Shown here: piece by piece, positions 43,201-50,443 of the stretch | How positions within the stretch are numbered: the first letter of the stretch is position 1 | How the letters are laid out: every line of letters begins with the position of its first letter | Assembly: GCA_946186115.1 (NCBI GenBank) | Contig: CAMHLV010000012.1 | Span: 1 to 50,613 of the forward strand | DNA: 50,613 bases | Direction of reading: 5' to 3' | From: an uncultured Prevotella sp. | GTDB lineage: Bacteria > Bacteroidota > Bacteroidia > Bacteroidales > Bacteroidaceae | Program-made: the position numbers and the translations under genes | Notes under the pieces: model-generated | What the model saw: only the letters and a program-made list of their open reading frames with translations | The model's database searches: none | What the model was told of the DNA's origin: nothing

Positions 43201-43475
43201 ATGAAAAGCTAAAAGCTGAAGATGTTGGAAATTTCAACTTTGGCGTAGTGTCTAAAGCATATGGGATACCAGAAAACATTGCATTAAAAGGGGCTGGTCT
43301 TTATCAAATTTATAGTGGAACTTCTTCTGCAGAATGGCAAAAAGGGAGAATGCTTATTTATTCAACATTAACTCCTTCTGGTATTATAAGTACATCAAAG
43401 GACTATAATCTATTGGCACCTTATGGCGATGATCCCATAGATCAATATTGGATTAGGAGAGGTTATAACTATTAA
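40269..43475 (+). CDS. DUF6443 RHS toxin protein 1, C-terminal polymorphic toxin type 44-like domain
   Basis: A 1068-residue RHS protein with signal peptide (about 1-21, ending PSASSQ), an N-terminal DUF6443-like region (VDWSYVRTRTMTNPAGTYY, YDYDNGLGQPCQQVDAG), many YD repeats (YDKAGRLILSQDG, YDHAGRLQSKTH, YDELGRLSSSTRH) and the RHS core (GLDWYDYGARHMDRARGQF, MDPLAVKYYNISPYAYCANN). After INGDS at about 877 the composition turns AT-rich and a new domain follows: NGDWDLKNKKNTIWQF, DVGNFNFGVVSKAYGI and the terminal YGDDPIDQYWIRRG, which match my recollection of polymorphic toxin type 44 (Ntox44). The first 704 codons are identical to RHS protein 2. The immunity candidate begins 4 bp after its stop. 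Confidence 0.88.
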   Translation: MRHLISILLILLGLSPSASSQTVDWSYVRTRTMTNPAGTYYLDHYDYDNGLGQPCQQVDAGITPTYKDLVTLTVYDSWRRPTHSWLPTPMSGNGAHQSDGDVQTAACQQYSDQSPYSRTDYLSSPLLQVTQRHLPGEAWYQAGKKLTYDRFKSGSGNNGGTAPGIIFYYGYPMLDYSNSSCLVESEQDEDSCRTDTYKDLDGRLKAVRQMHGTEVHETVYGYDHMDNLRFVLPPEAVAYYKNNQTVGVSSQDAVMPKYGYEYRYDARHQCIYKKLPGCEPVYYIYDKAGRLILSQDGVQRAGGKWSFTIPDVFGRTVLTGECQYSGDYSTEPLFNTVVTASRTSVGGTYGYTVTGLQPGNAVVHTVSYYDDYSFIGTNNIPSSLSYASPPVNDCGTQGLSSPKGLLTGTVTARLTGTGVSGYDYSALYYDCRARVIQTRSTNHLGGYDHVYTGYDFTGNIVKEYHWHQVSGGTARTEEITSTYDHAGRLQSKTHRLDGGSVVTLLSNSYDELGRLSSSTRHGNETTLKTEYEYNVRSWTTKIDNPLFKEYLYYNTAQNGSIPQYGGNVSAMDWQTGSLLRGYTFGYDGFSRLTQANYLEAGNASTKYGTSYTYDKMGNMLSLERNGRLDNNTFGLIDDVEFTYDGNQLVKADDDATDPTYAGAFNFVDGTDTTTEYEYDQNGNMAKDFNKNISSIQYNSLNLPTSITYSNNPVVKKADYTYSASGAKLMTTYTNGATTTSNAYCGNMIYENNVLNQILVDGGYITFSGTTPVYHCYLKDHLGNNRVVVRADGMVEQVNHYYPFGGLMAESTGGDVQRFKYNGKELDRMHGLDWYDYGARHMDRARGQFTTMDPLAVKYYNISPYAYCANNPVNAIDINGDSITVDKYGENLERKGNDNNVYMSDNGKDVYIGKIGKSVNINDIAKNVFTRNAKIAKELKNPISFYKKVKTNGDWDLKNKKNTIWQFARTHNTTFQYGNEKLKAEDVGNFNFGVVSKAYGIPENIALKGAGLYQIYSGTSSAEWQKGRMLIYSTLTPSGIISTSKDYNLLAPYGDDPIDQYWIRRGYNY
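40282..42380 (+). repeat. 2.1-kb direct repeat, copy 1 (RHS shell)
   Basis: By eye identical to 45040-47138 at a constant offset of 4758 bp. The first differences are at 40281 (A versus C) and 42381 (A versus G), after which the copies diverge strongly. Confidence 0.9.
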
Positions 43476-43479
43476 AATC

Positions 43480-43794
43480 ATGAAATACTGTAAATTGTTA
43501 TTAACTTTTGCATTATGCTGTGTATTTTGCAGATGCCAAATGGTTGATAAAGATGTTGAATACAAAATAGAACATAAAGGGCATACTGTAATTATACAAA
43601 GGATATTGGGAAATGCAACTTCTGCAAATTATATCCAGGTTATCATAAATGGTATAATAGTTGCAAACATAAGAGAAGAAAGTACAGTTATTGACCATGT
43701 AGAATGTAGTGATTCTGTTGTTATCATTTACAACAAGAACTGGAGTGATGAAGAGGATAGCAAATGTGACACTTTATTTATAAGTAATTATTGA
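43480..43794 (+). CDS. Candidate immunity protein 1, secreted
   Basis: A 104-residue protein with an N-terminal signal-like stretch (MKYCKLLLTFALCCVFCRC) and a small beta-rich domain (YKIEHKGHTVIIQRILG, YIQVIINGIIVANIREES). I recognise no family. Its place 4 bp after the toxin gene and the AT-rich composition shared with the toxin tip support an immunity role. The signal peptide places it in the periplasm or at the membrane, where it could only protect against toxin acting or passing there. Confidence 0.65.
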   Translation: MKYCKLLLTFALCCVFCRCQMVDKDVEYKIEHKGHTVIIQRILGNATSANYIQVIINGIIVANIREESTVIDHVECSDSVVIIYNKNWSDEEDSKCDTLFISNY

Positions 43795-43872
43795 TGAATC
43801 AGAAAGAATCATCGGGACAGGTTTTTGAATCCTGGCAGTTCTGAGGACTCTTTGATTTGCTCCAACTGAAAA

Positions 43873-45030
43873 ATGAAAAATAAAAAAACAATGAAACAAA
43901 TACAAACAATCATAGCGCTGACGCTGTTAAGTTCAACAGCCAATGCACAGAATATTCAAGGGTCATATCAGCCTAAGGCAGACGGACTGGTGAGTAAGCA
44001 GCAGGTAGCATATACCGCCACAGACACTATAGGTCAGGGCCTTTTCTGGGACCTGAGCGAACTGGAACTGCCTAAGCGGAAACATACCGCCAGCTATACG
44101 GAAGAGGAAAGCGGAAAGGACATCGTAATAGGTACGGAGCAGCGTACACGCTCCTACTACCGGTCGACACAGGACTGCGTGATGCTCTGCGGATATGAGA
44201 ACAACCTCACGAAGGTGGAGTACGACCGCCCGGAACTGCTGTTACACATGCCATTGACGTATGGCAGCCGTCACGACGGACTGTTCCACGGGACGATGGC
44301 CTATTGTGAGCGGATGTTCATGCGTGTCTATGGTTCCTGTCAGGTAACTGTAGACGGCACGGGCTGCATGGTGCTACCCTCAGGTGACACGCTGCGCCAT
44401 GTCAGCCGTGTACACATCAGAAAGCTGACGGCCCAACAGCACTATCCGCACATAACGACAGGACGGGAGCTGAAGGCATACGTGGACAGCCTGCCATACA
44501 CCACGGACAGCATCCTGCTGCACTTGGCCACAGACAGCCTGCTGACAGAAACCCATACCTACCGCTGGTATGCCACGGGATACCGATACCCCATCCTGGA
44601 GTGTAACACAATCGGCCACAAGAACGGCAAGCCCTATCATACGGCAGCCTACTATTGCAGCCCAGAGGAACAGGAAGCGATGTTCGACGAGGAGAATGCA
44701 CAGATACGCAATCAGTTGGCAGAGGCAGACAAAAACAATGGCCATCGCCAGGATGATGACAACAAGACACCGAACAACTCACCCATACAGGATGTGCAGA
44801 TTAGCGTGAACGGCTCTATGATGACCGTCAGCTACAGCCTCACCGCTGATGCCACCGTGAAAGCATTGGTATGCGACGTTTCCGGCATCGTCTACCAACA
44901 GAACTCACAGGCAGGAAAAGCAGGCGACGACTGCCAGATGACCATCCACTGTGACGGTCTTCGGCACGGCCAGTATGTGCTCTATCTGAATGTAAACGGA
45001 CAGGTTGCCAGCCATACCGTCAGCCTATGA
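43873..45030 (+). CDS. Secreted adaptor-like protein with C-terminal type IX-like sorting domain
   Basis: A 385-residue exported protein (ATG 43873; an in-frame ATG at 43891 starts MKQIQTIIALTLLSSTANAQ, the signal peptide). The central part (about 45-285) is beta-rich and unassigned (GTEQRTRSYYRSTQDCVMLCGYENN; VLPSGDTLRHVSRVHIRKLTA). A polar linker (about 285-310) leads to a C-terminal domain of about 75 residues (VQISVNGSMMTVSYSLTADA, then GQYVLYLNVNGQVASHTVSL) with the pattern of type A sorting domains of type IX secretion substrates. Its stop overlaps the RHS 2 start (ATGA), so the two are co-translated. A truncated paralogue lies at 48768-48963. Confidence 0.78.
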   Translation: MKNKKTMKQIQTIIALTLLSSTANAQNIQGSYQPKADGLVSKQQVAYTATDTIGQGLFWDLSELELPKRKHTASYTEEESGKDIVIGTEQRTRSYYRSTQDCVMLCGYENNLTKVEYDRPELLLHMPLTYGSRHDGLFHGTMAYCERMFMRVYGSCQVTVDGTGCMVLPSGDTLRHVSRVHIRKLTAQQHYPHITTGRELKAYVDSLPYTTDSILLHLATDSLLTETHTYRWYATGYRYPILECNTIGHKNGKPYHTAAYYCSPEEQEAMFDEENAQIRNQLAEADKNNGHRQDDDNKTPNNSPIQDVQISVNGSMMTVSYSLTADATVKALVCDVSGIVYQQNSQAGKAGDDCQMTIHCDGLRHGQYVLYLNVNGQVASHTVSL

Positions 45031-48000
45031 GACACCTGCTATCCATCCTCCTTATCCTTTTAGGCCTGTCGCCGTCTGCCAGTTCCCAGACTGTTGACTG
45101 GAGCTATGTCCGTACCCGCACAATGACGAATCCCGCTGGTACATACTATCTGGACCACTATGACTACGACAACGGTCTTGGCCAACCCTGCCAGCAGGTG
45201 GACGCCGGCATCACCCCCACCTATAAGGACCTCGTAACGCTGACGGTGTATGACTCTTGGCGCCGCCCCACCCACAGCTGGCTTCCCACGCCCATGTCGG
45301 GTAACGGCGCGCACCAGTCCGACGGCGACGTGCAGACTGCAGCCTGTCAGCAATATTCCGACCAGTCTCCCTATTCGCGCACCGACTACCTGAGCTCTCC
45401 CCTCCTGCAGGTTACGCAGCGTCACCTTCCCGGCGAGGCATGGTATCAGGCCGGTAAGAAGCTGACCTATGACCGGTTCAAGAGCGGAAGCGGAAACAAC
45501 GGGGGCACAGCCCCTGGTATCATCTTCTACTACGGCTACCCGATGCTGGATTACAGCAACAGCAGCTGTTTGGTTGAGAGTGAGCAGGACGAGGATAGTT
45601 GCCGTACGGATACCTACAAGGACCTGGACGGGCGGCTGAAGGCCGTGAGACAGATGCACGGGACGGAGGTTCATGAGACCGTGTACGGATATGACCATAT
45701 GGACAACCTGCGCTTCGTCCTTCCGCCGGAGGCCGTGGCCTACTATAAGAACAACCAAACTGTAGGTGTAAGTTCACAGGATGCGGTGATGCCAAAGTAT
45801 GGCTATGAGTATCGTTATGATGCCCGTCACCAGTGCATCTACAAGAAGCTTCCGGGCTGTGAGCCTGTGTATTATATCTACGACAAGGCCGGAAGGCTTA
45901 TCTTGTCGCAGGATGGCGTGCAGCGTGCCGGTGGGAAGTGGAGCTTTACCATCCCCGACGTCTTTGGCCGTACCGTGCTGACGGGTGAATGCCAGTATTC
46001 CGGCGACTACAGCACCGAGCCACTCTTCAATACGGTGGTGACGGCCTCGCGTACTTCTGTGGGAGGCACCTATGGCTATACCGTCACGGGCCTCCAGCCC
46101 GGCAATGCCGTGGTACATACAGTAAGCTACTACGACGACTACAGCTTCATAGGAACCAACAACATTCCCTCATCCCTTTCCTATGCCTCCCCGCCTGTCA
46201 ACGACTGCGGTACGCAGGGGCTTTCCTCTCCGAAGGGACTGCTGACGGGCACCGTCACGGCACGGCTGACAGGAACGGGCGTCAGCGGCTATGACTACTC
46301 GGCCCTGTACTATGACTGTCGCGCAAGGGTAATCCAGACGCGTAGTACGAACCACCTGGGAGGCTACGACCATGTATATACGGGCTATGACTTCACGGGC
46401 AATATCGTGAAGGAGTACCACTGGCACCAAGTGTCTGGAGGGACGGCACGTACAGAGGAGATTACCAGCACCTACGACCATGCGGGCCGCCTTCAGTCGA
46501 AGACCCACCGCCTGGACGGAGGTAGCGTTGTGACGCTGCTGTCGAACAGTTATGACGAGCTGGGGCGCCTGAGCAGCAGCACCCGCCACGGCAACGAAAC
46601 CACGCTGAAGACGGAATATGAATACAACGTGCGCAGCTGGACGACGAAGATAGACAATCCGCTGTTCAAGGAATACCTTTATTATAACACGGCGCAAAAC
46701 GGCAGCATACCTCAGTACGGTGGTAACGTCTCGGCCATGGACTGGCAGACGGGCAGCCTGCTGCGTGGCTACACCTTCGGCTACGACGGCTTCTCCCGCC
46801 TGACCCAGGCTAACTATCTGGAGGCCGGCAATGCCAGCACGAAGTACGGTACCAGTTATACGTACGACAAGATGGGCAACATGCTGTCGCTGGAACGTAA
46901 TGGAAGGCTTGACAACAACACCTTCGGGCTCATCGACGATGTGGAGTTCACCTATGACGGCAACCAGCTGGTGAAGGCTGACGATGATGCCACGGACCCG
47001 ACATACGCCGGAGCCTTCAACTTCGTGGACGGAACGGATACCACTACGGAGTATGAATACGACCAAAATGGCAACATGGCGAAAGATTTTAATAAGAATA
47101 TTTCGTCAATCCAATATAATTCGCTAAATTTGCCGACGGGTATCACATACTCAGACGGCAAGAGTGCCGCGTATATCTATGACGCAGGTGGCAGAAAGCT
47201 GAGGACCAGCTATCAGGTCTCTGCACAGGCCACGCCCGTCCCGACGGACTACTGTGGCAACATGATATACGAGAACAATGTACTGAACCAGATACAGGTG
47301 GACGGCGGGTACATCACCTTCAGCGGCACCACGCCTGTATACCACTACTACCTGAAGGACCACCTGGGCAACAACCGCGTGGTGGCCAGGTCGGACGGCA
47401 CGGTGGAGCAGGTGAACCACTACTATCCCTTCGGGGGACTAATGGCGGAGAGCACAGACGGTGACGTGCAGCGATTCAAGTACAACGGCAAGGAACTGGA
47501 CCGCATGCATGGGCTTGACTGGTATGACTACGGTGCAAGGCACATGGACGGGGCACGTGGGCAGTTCACGACGAAGGACCCGTTATGTGAGAAATACTAC
47601 AATATCAGTCCGTATGCGTATTGCACGAATAATCCAATAAAATATGTCGATTCAAATGGAGAAAAAGTATATTTGTATGCTACAACGTTGCCGGGTCTTG
47701 AGCCGTCAATAATAAATCCCTTATATTATGCAACACATACATTCCTTATTGTTACAGATAATGATGGCAATCTCCAAGGCTACTTTGCTTATGGTTCAGA
47801 GTTTATGGGGGCAAAAGGAGCATTTAATGGTAGACTTATGAAACAAGAATATTCTCAAGATAAATCTATAATCAATGGTCATAATGAAGATTATCTAAAA
47901 AACAAGATTGAAATTGCTCCACCTGATGGTATGAGTCCTGAAGTATTTGACCAAACAGTTATTGATGCTGCTAATTCATTTGGTAACAATCCGAATATTA

Positions 48001-48248
48001 AGTATTCTGCAATACCAACATCTAGAACTGAGGGTAATTGTAATACAAGTACATCTACTATTTTAATTAAGGCTGGTGTCTCAACAAAGCAAATGCAGAC
48101 AATAAAAGATCAAATTCCAGACATTAGCATAGGATTTGGTGAAGAACCTTACCCTTGGACAAAGGAAGAACAAGAAAAAGCTGTTGAGCGTGAAAGAGAG
48201 ATTCAACAACTTATTTCAAGAAGTGGTTCATATCCCGCTCATCCTTAA
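45027..48248 (+). CDS. DUF6443 RHS toxin protein 2, unassigned C-terminal toxin domain
   Basis: A 1073-residue RHS protein identical to RHS protein 1 from codon 6 through 704 and similar from there to the core (GLDWYDYGARHMDGARGQF, KDPLCEKYYNISPYAYC). The tip begins at about residue 875 (DSNGEKVYLYATTLPG) and is AT-rich. It contains YYATHTFLIVTDNDGNLQGYFAYG and, about 90 residues later, RTEGNCNTSTSTILIKAG. A histidine in the first strand followed by a cysteine at the start of a helix is the order seen in circularly permuted papain-like/NlpC-P60 enzymes (LRAT/YiiX type), so a peptidase, amidase or acyltransferase is plausible but unproven. A membrane-protein immunity candidate follows 18 bp downstream. 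Confidence 0.87.
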   Translation: MRHLLSILLILLGLSPSASSQTVDWSYVRTRTMTNPAGTYYLDHYDYDNGLGQPCQQVDAGITPTYKDLVTLTVYDSWRRPTHSWLPTPMSGNGAHQSDGDVQTAACQQYSDQSPYSRTDYLSSPLLQVTQRHLPGEAWYQAGKKLTYDRFKSGSGNNGGTAPGIIFYYGYPMLDYSNSSCLVESEQDEDSCRTDTYKDLDGRLKAVRQMHGTEVHETVYGYDHMDNLRFVLPPEAVAYYKNNQTVGVSSQDAVMPKYGYEYRYDARHQCIYKKLPGCEPVYYIYDKAGRLILSQDGVQRAGGKWSFTIPDVFGRTVLTGECQYSGDYSTEPLFNTVVTASRTSVGGTYGYTVTGLQPGNAVVHTVSYYDDYSFIGTNNIPSSLSYASPPVNDCGTQGLSSPKGLLTGTVTARLTGTGVSGYDYSALYYDCRARVIQTRSTNHLGGYDHVYTGYDFTGNIVKEYHWHQVSGGTARTEEITSTYDHAGRLQSKTHRLDGGSVVTLLSNSYDELGRLSSSTRHGNETTLKTEYEYNVRSWTTKIDNPLFKEYLYYNTAQNGSIPQYGGNVSAMDWQTGSLLRGYTFGYDGFSRLTQANYLEAGNASTKYGTSYTYDKMGNMLSLERNGRLDNNTFGLIDDVEFTYDGNQLVKADDDATDPTYAGAFNFVDGTDTTTEYEYDQNGNMAKDFNKNISSIQYNSLNLPTGITYSDGKSAAYIYDAGGRKLRTSYQVSAQATPVPTDYCGNMIYENNVLNQIQVDGGYITFSGTTPVYHYYLKDHLGNNRVVARSDGTVEQVNHYYPFGGLMAESTDGDVQRFKYNGKELDRMHGLDWYDYGARHMDGARGQFTTKDPLCEKYYNISPYAYCTNNPIKYVDSNGEKVYLYATTLPGLEPSIINPLYYATHTFLIVTDNDGNLQGYFAYGSEFMGAKGAFNGRLMKQEYSQDKSIINGHNEDYLKNKIEIAPPDGMSPEVFDQTVIDAANSFGNNPNIKYSAIPTSRTEGNCNTSTSTILIKAGVSTKQMQTIKDQIPDISIGFGEEPYPWTKEEQEKAVEREREIQQLISRSGSYPAHP
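45040..47138 (+). repeat. 2.1-kb direct repeat, copy 2 (RHS shell)
   Basis: Identical by eye to 40282-42380; beyond 47138 the YD-repeat region differs by substitutions and short indels before the shared RHS core resumes. Confidence 0.9.
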
Positions 48249-48266
48249 TATAACATATGGAAGTGC

Positions 48267-48698
48267 ATGATAATTTTAAAAAAAATAGTATTATATTATT
48301 TCATATTCAACATTTCAAACATCTTGTTGATATGGAGTGAAAAATGGTTTGCAATTGATTCCGTATTTGTACTTAGTGCATTTTTTTATTTGGGATTCGT
48401 TGCTCCTATTAATACGTTTTTTATTTCTCTCGTACATTTTCTTCGAATTAACACAAAAATACTTAATAATATATGGTCTATGACAATAGTATCACTATTT
48501 CCTGCTTTGTTTACAGGTTTATGGTTAACTATAGCATATAACTTAACGGATACATATTTTATTTCGGGTTTTGATGAGAAGGTGATTTGTAAAAAATGGT
48601 ATCTTGATTTTGCTTACGTGTACGTCATTTCTTATTTTGTATTACTAGCATTATTGGCATTTCATGGAAAGAAACAAGGGAGGTCAAGGATTCTCTGA
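48267..48698 (+). CDS. Candidate immunity protein 2, four-helix membrane protein
   Basis: A 143-residue protein with about four hydrophobic segments (roughly 5-25, 30-55, 70-92, 118-136) and no recognisable family. Very AT-rich. A GGAAG lies 7-11 bp upstream of ATG 48267. Position after the toxin gene suggests immunity; membrane location would suit a toxin acting on the envelope or entering through it. Confidence 0.62.
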   Translation: MIILKKIVLYYFIFNISNILLIWSEKWFAIDSVFVLSAFFYLGFVAPINTFFISLVHFLRINTKILNNIWSMTIVSLFPALFTGLWLTIAYNLTDTYFISGFDEKVICKKWYLDFAYVYVISYFVLLALLAFHGKKQGRSRIL

Positions 48699-48767
48699 AA
48701 TTGTGTTGATTAGGAAATGGTCCTTGCTTTGGCAAGCGACTTTGTCGATTACTCTGATCTGTTCTAA

Positions 48768-48963
48768 ATGAATAATAAAAAAACAATGAAACAAATACAA
48801 ACAATCATAGCACTGACGCTGTTATGCACAACAGCCAATGCGCAGAATATCCAAGGGTCGTATCAGCCCAAGGCTGACGGACTGGTGAGTAAGCAGCAGG
48901 TGGCATATACCGCTGCCGACACAACGGGCCAGAACCTTGTCTGGGACCTGAGCGAACTGCTCG
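48768..48963 (+). pseudogene. Truncated second copy of the adaptor gene
   Basis: The first 64 codons match the adaptor at 43873 closely (MKQIQTIIALTLL, ANAQNIQGSYQPKADGLVSK, WDLSELL) and then the frame runs into the transposable element and stops at 48999-49001. About 320 codons of the adaptor are missing. The loss marks this as the start of a third, gutted cassette. Confidence 0.85.
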
Positions 48964-49007
48964 AAATTTGGGGACGGTTCTCGATGATCCATTTTAAGTA
49001 GAAATAT

Positions 49008-49038
49008 TTTGTTATATTGAAATTGTTATGTATCTTTG
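49008..49038 (+). promoter_or_regulatory. Promoter inside the transposase element
   Basis: TTTG at 49008-49011, 19 bp, TATCTTTG at 49031-49038, with 28 nt to ATG 49067; a full consensus match carried by the element. Confidence 0.75.
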
Positions 49039-49066
49039 CGCAGTAAATAACATACTAGCCGAAATT

Positions 49067-49864
49067 ATGCCAAGACAAGAGCGCTTACATAGTGCGACAG
49101 GCATCTATCATGTCATGCTTCGTGGTATCAACAAGCAGGACATCTTTGAGGATGACGAGGACTACATCCAGTTCCTCAAGATTCTCAATGGGCTGGTAGT
49201 CAGACATGATGACGATGGCCATGTTCTTCCCGCGCATTGCACTTTCTATGCCTACTGTCTGATGACCAACCATATACATCTGCTGATGAGAGAGCAAGAT
49301 GAACAAATTGGAGAAAGTGTCAAGCGTATAGGAGTTGCATATGCCCGTTACTATAATCGCAAATATGAACGTAATGGTCATCTGTTCCAAGACCGTTTCC
49401 TCAGTGAACCAGTCAACAATATCGAGTATTTCATGACGCTTATGCGATATGTTCATCAAAATCCTGTTCATGCTGGACTTACTGCTGAGGTAAGAGATTA
49501 TCCTTGGAGCAGCTGGGCTGAATACGAAGGTATGCAGACCGAATACCATATTTGTAAAACGGAACCCGTTATAAAACGGCTTGACAAGACAAACCTGTAT
49601 GATTTTGTCACTATGCCTGTCGATAGCAATAACATTCTTGACATAGACTATGGAACTGGTGGAATTATTACTGATGATGACATAAAGGAAAGGATAGTAG
49701 ATATTTCTGGTCTTCAAACACCAACTGAGCTACAGAGACTGGGGAAGAAAGAACGTAATACAATCTTAAAACAATTATGTGAATATGGAGCAAACATTAG
49801 ACAAATCTCCCGTGTTACGGGAATCAGTTATGGCGTTATTTACAGGGCAAAAAGTGGATCATGA
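49067..49864 (+). CDS. REP-associated tyrosine transposase (Y1/HUH family)
   Basis: A 265-residue HUH-type single-strand transposase of the IS200-like Y1 family, RAYT branch. Motifs: MPRQERLHSATGIYHVMLRGINKQDIF, the HUH pair in MTNHIHLLM (near residue 79), and the tyrosine region VAYARYYNRKYERNGHLFQDRF, followed by YVHQNPVHAGL and YPWSSWAEY. The C-terminal part (about 200-265) has a helix-turn-helix-like end. The start is ATG 49067, which fits the promoter; the longer frame from 49028 would begin inside it. The gene looks intact. Confidence 0.9.
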   Translation: MPRQERLHSATGIYHVMLRGINKQDIFEDDEDYIQFLKILNGLVVRHDDDGHVLPAHCTFYAYCLMTNHIHLLMREQDEQIGESVKRIGVAYARYYNRKYERNGHLFQDRFLSEPVNNIEYFMTLMRYVHQNPVHAGLTAEVRDYPWSSWAEYEGMQTEYHICKTEPVIKRLDKTNLYDFVTMPVDSNNILDIDYGTGGIITDDDIKERIVDISGLQTPTELQRLGKKERNTILKQLCEYGANIRQISRVTGISYGVIYRAKSGS

Positions 49865-49881
49865 GAACCGTCCCCAAATTT

Positions 49882-49979
49882 CTGCAGATCAGAGAAAAGA
49901 GCTACATAGAATCATCCATGGTGAAGGTTATGGGTATAAAGAAATAGAAGAAATAATAAAAGATTTTTTTGTCAAGTGA
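49882..49979 (+). pseudogene. C-terminal tail of a lost third RHS toxin
   Basis: Directly after the element the open frame reads SADQRKELHRIIHGEGYGY and then KEIEEIIKDFFVK before a stop. A short tail of the type LHREIxGxGYxYxEI is common at the end of polymorphic nuclease toxins, as I recall it, and the next gene begins at its stop codon exactly as the other immunity candidates follow their toxins. The shell and most of the toxin are gone. Confidence 0.6.
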
Positions 49980-49981
49980 AT

Positions 49982-50443
49982 ATGTTACCAATTGAAGAAA
50001 GCATACATATACTAAAAGGCGACAATATCAAATATTCAAGAGCCGGTGGCGCTGCTGGTAGTATTTTGCTAATTGAAACAGAAAACAGTAATTCTATTTG
50101 GATTTGGTGCTATTGGGAAATTTATCATTCTGGTAGATTATTGGCAACAGCAGATGATGACGCCACTGCAAATGTTGGAAAAATTGCAGTGGCGGCTAAG
50201 AAGTTGGAAGGGAAAAGGATAGAACAAATAGAACTATCCCTGATTAAGTATGATTTAATTGTTTATTTTGCCGATGATTACAGATTGATAGTAAACTGTG
50301 AATCTCAGCCAGATGGTGAAAAATATCCTCTGAATAATTGGGAATTGATAATAAAGAAATTGAATACTCAATACTTCGTCACATGTAATTTTATAGTGAT
50401 ACAAAAATTGTTAAAACGGGAATTTGGGGACGGTTCTGAATGA
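49982..50443 (+). CDS. Candidate immunity protein 3
   Basis: A 153-residue soluble protein with no signal peptide (ATG 49982; a GTG at 49976 overlapping the toxin-tail stop is an alternative). The beta-rich, tryptophan-containing middle (SIWIWCYWEIYHSG; LIVYFADDYRLIVNC; NNWELIIKKL) loosely resembles DUF6188-type proteins, which I state with low confidence. The last codons and stop (EFGDGSE) come from the inverted-repeat end of the second mobile element, so the true C-terminus may have been altered. Confidence 0.68.
   Translation: MLPIEESIHILKGDNIKYSRAGGAAGSILLIETENSNSIWIWCYWEIYHSGRLLATADDDATANVGKIAVAAKKLEGKRIEQIELSLIKYDLIVYFADDYRLIVNCESQPDGEKYPLNNWELIIKKLNTQYFVTCNFIVIQKLLKREFGDGSE

Larger units (their letters stand above)
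48964..49881 (+). mobile_element. REP-associated tyrosine transposase element with 18-bp inverted ends
   Basis: The ends are perfect inverted repeats of 18 bp (aaatttggggacggttct at 48964-48981 and its complement at 49864-49881), extending imperfectly to about 31 bp (GATGATCCA inside). The element is about 918 bp, holds one transposase gene with its own consensus promoter, and sits between the truncated adaptor and a toxin tail. The right end overlaps the transposase stop codon region. Confidence 0.85.

Noticed and set aside
48699..48767. Small hairpin (cttgc/gcaag) between immunity 2 and the truncated adaptor
   Set aside because: Only 5 bp of stem and no T-run; not enough for a terminator.
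49779..49881. Start of the 66-codon frame within the transposase gene
   Set aside because: Its first 34 codons are the transposase gene and inverted repeat in another frame; only the part after the element has a plausible origin as a toxin tail.
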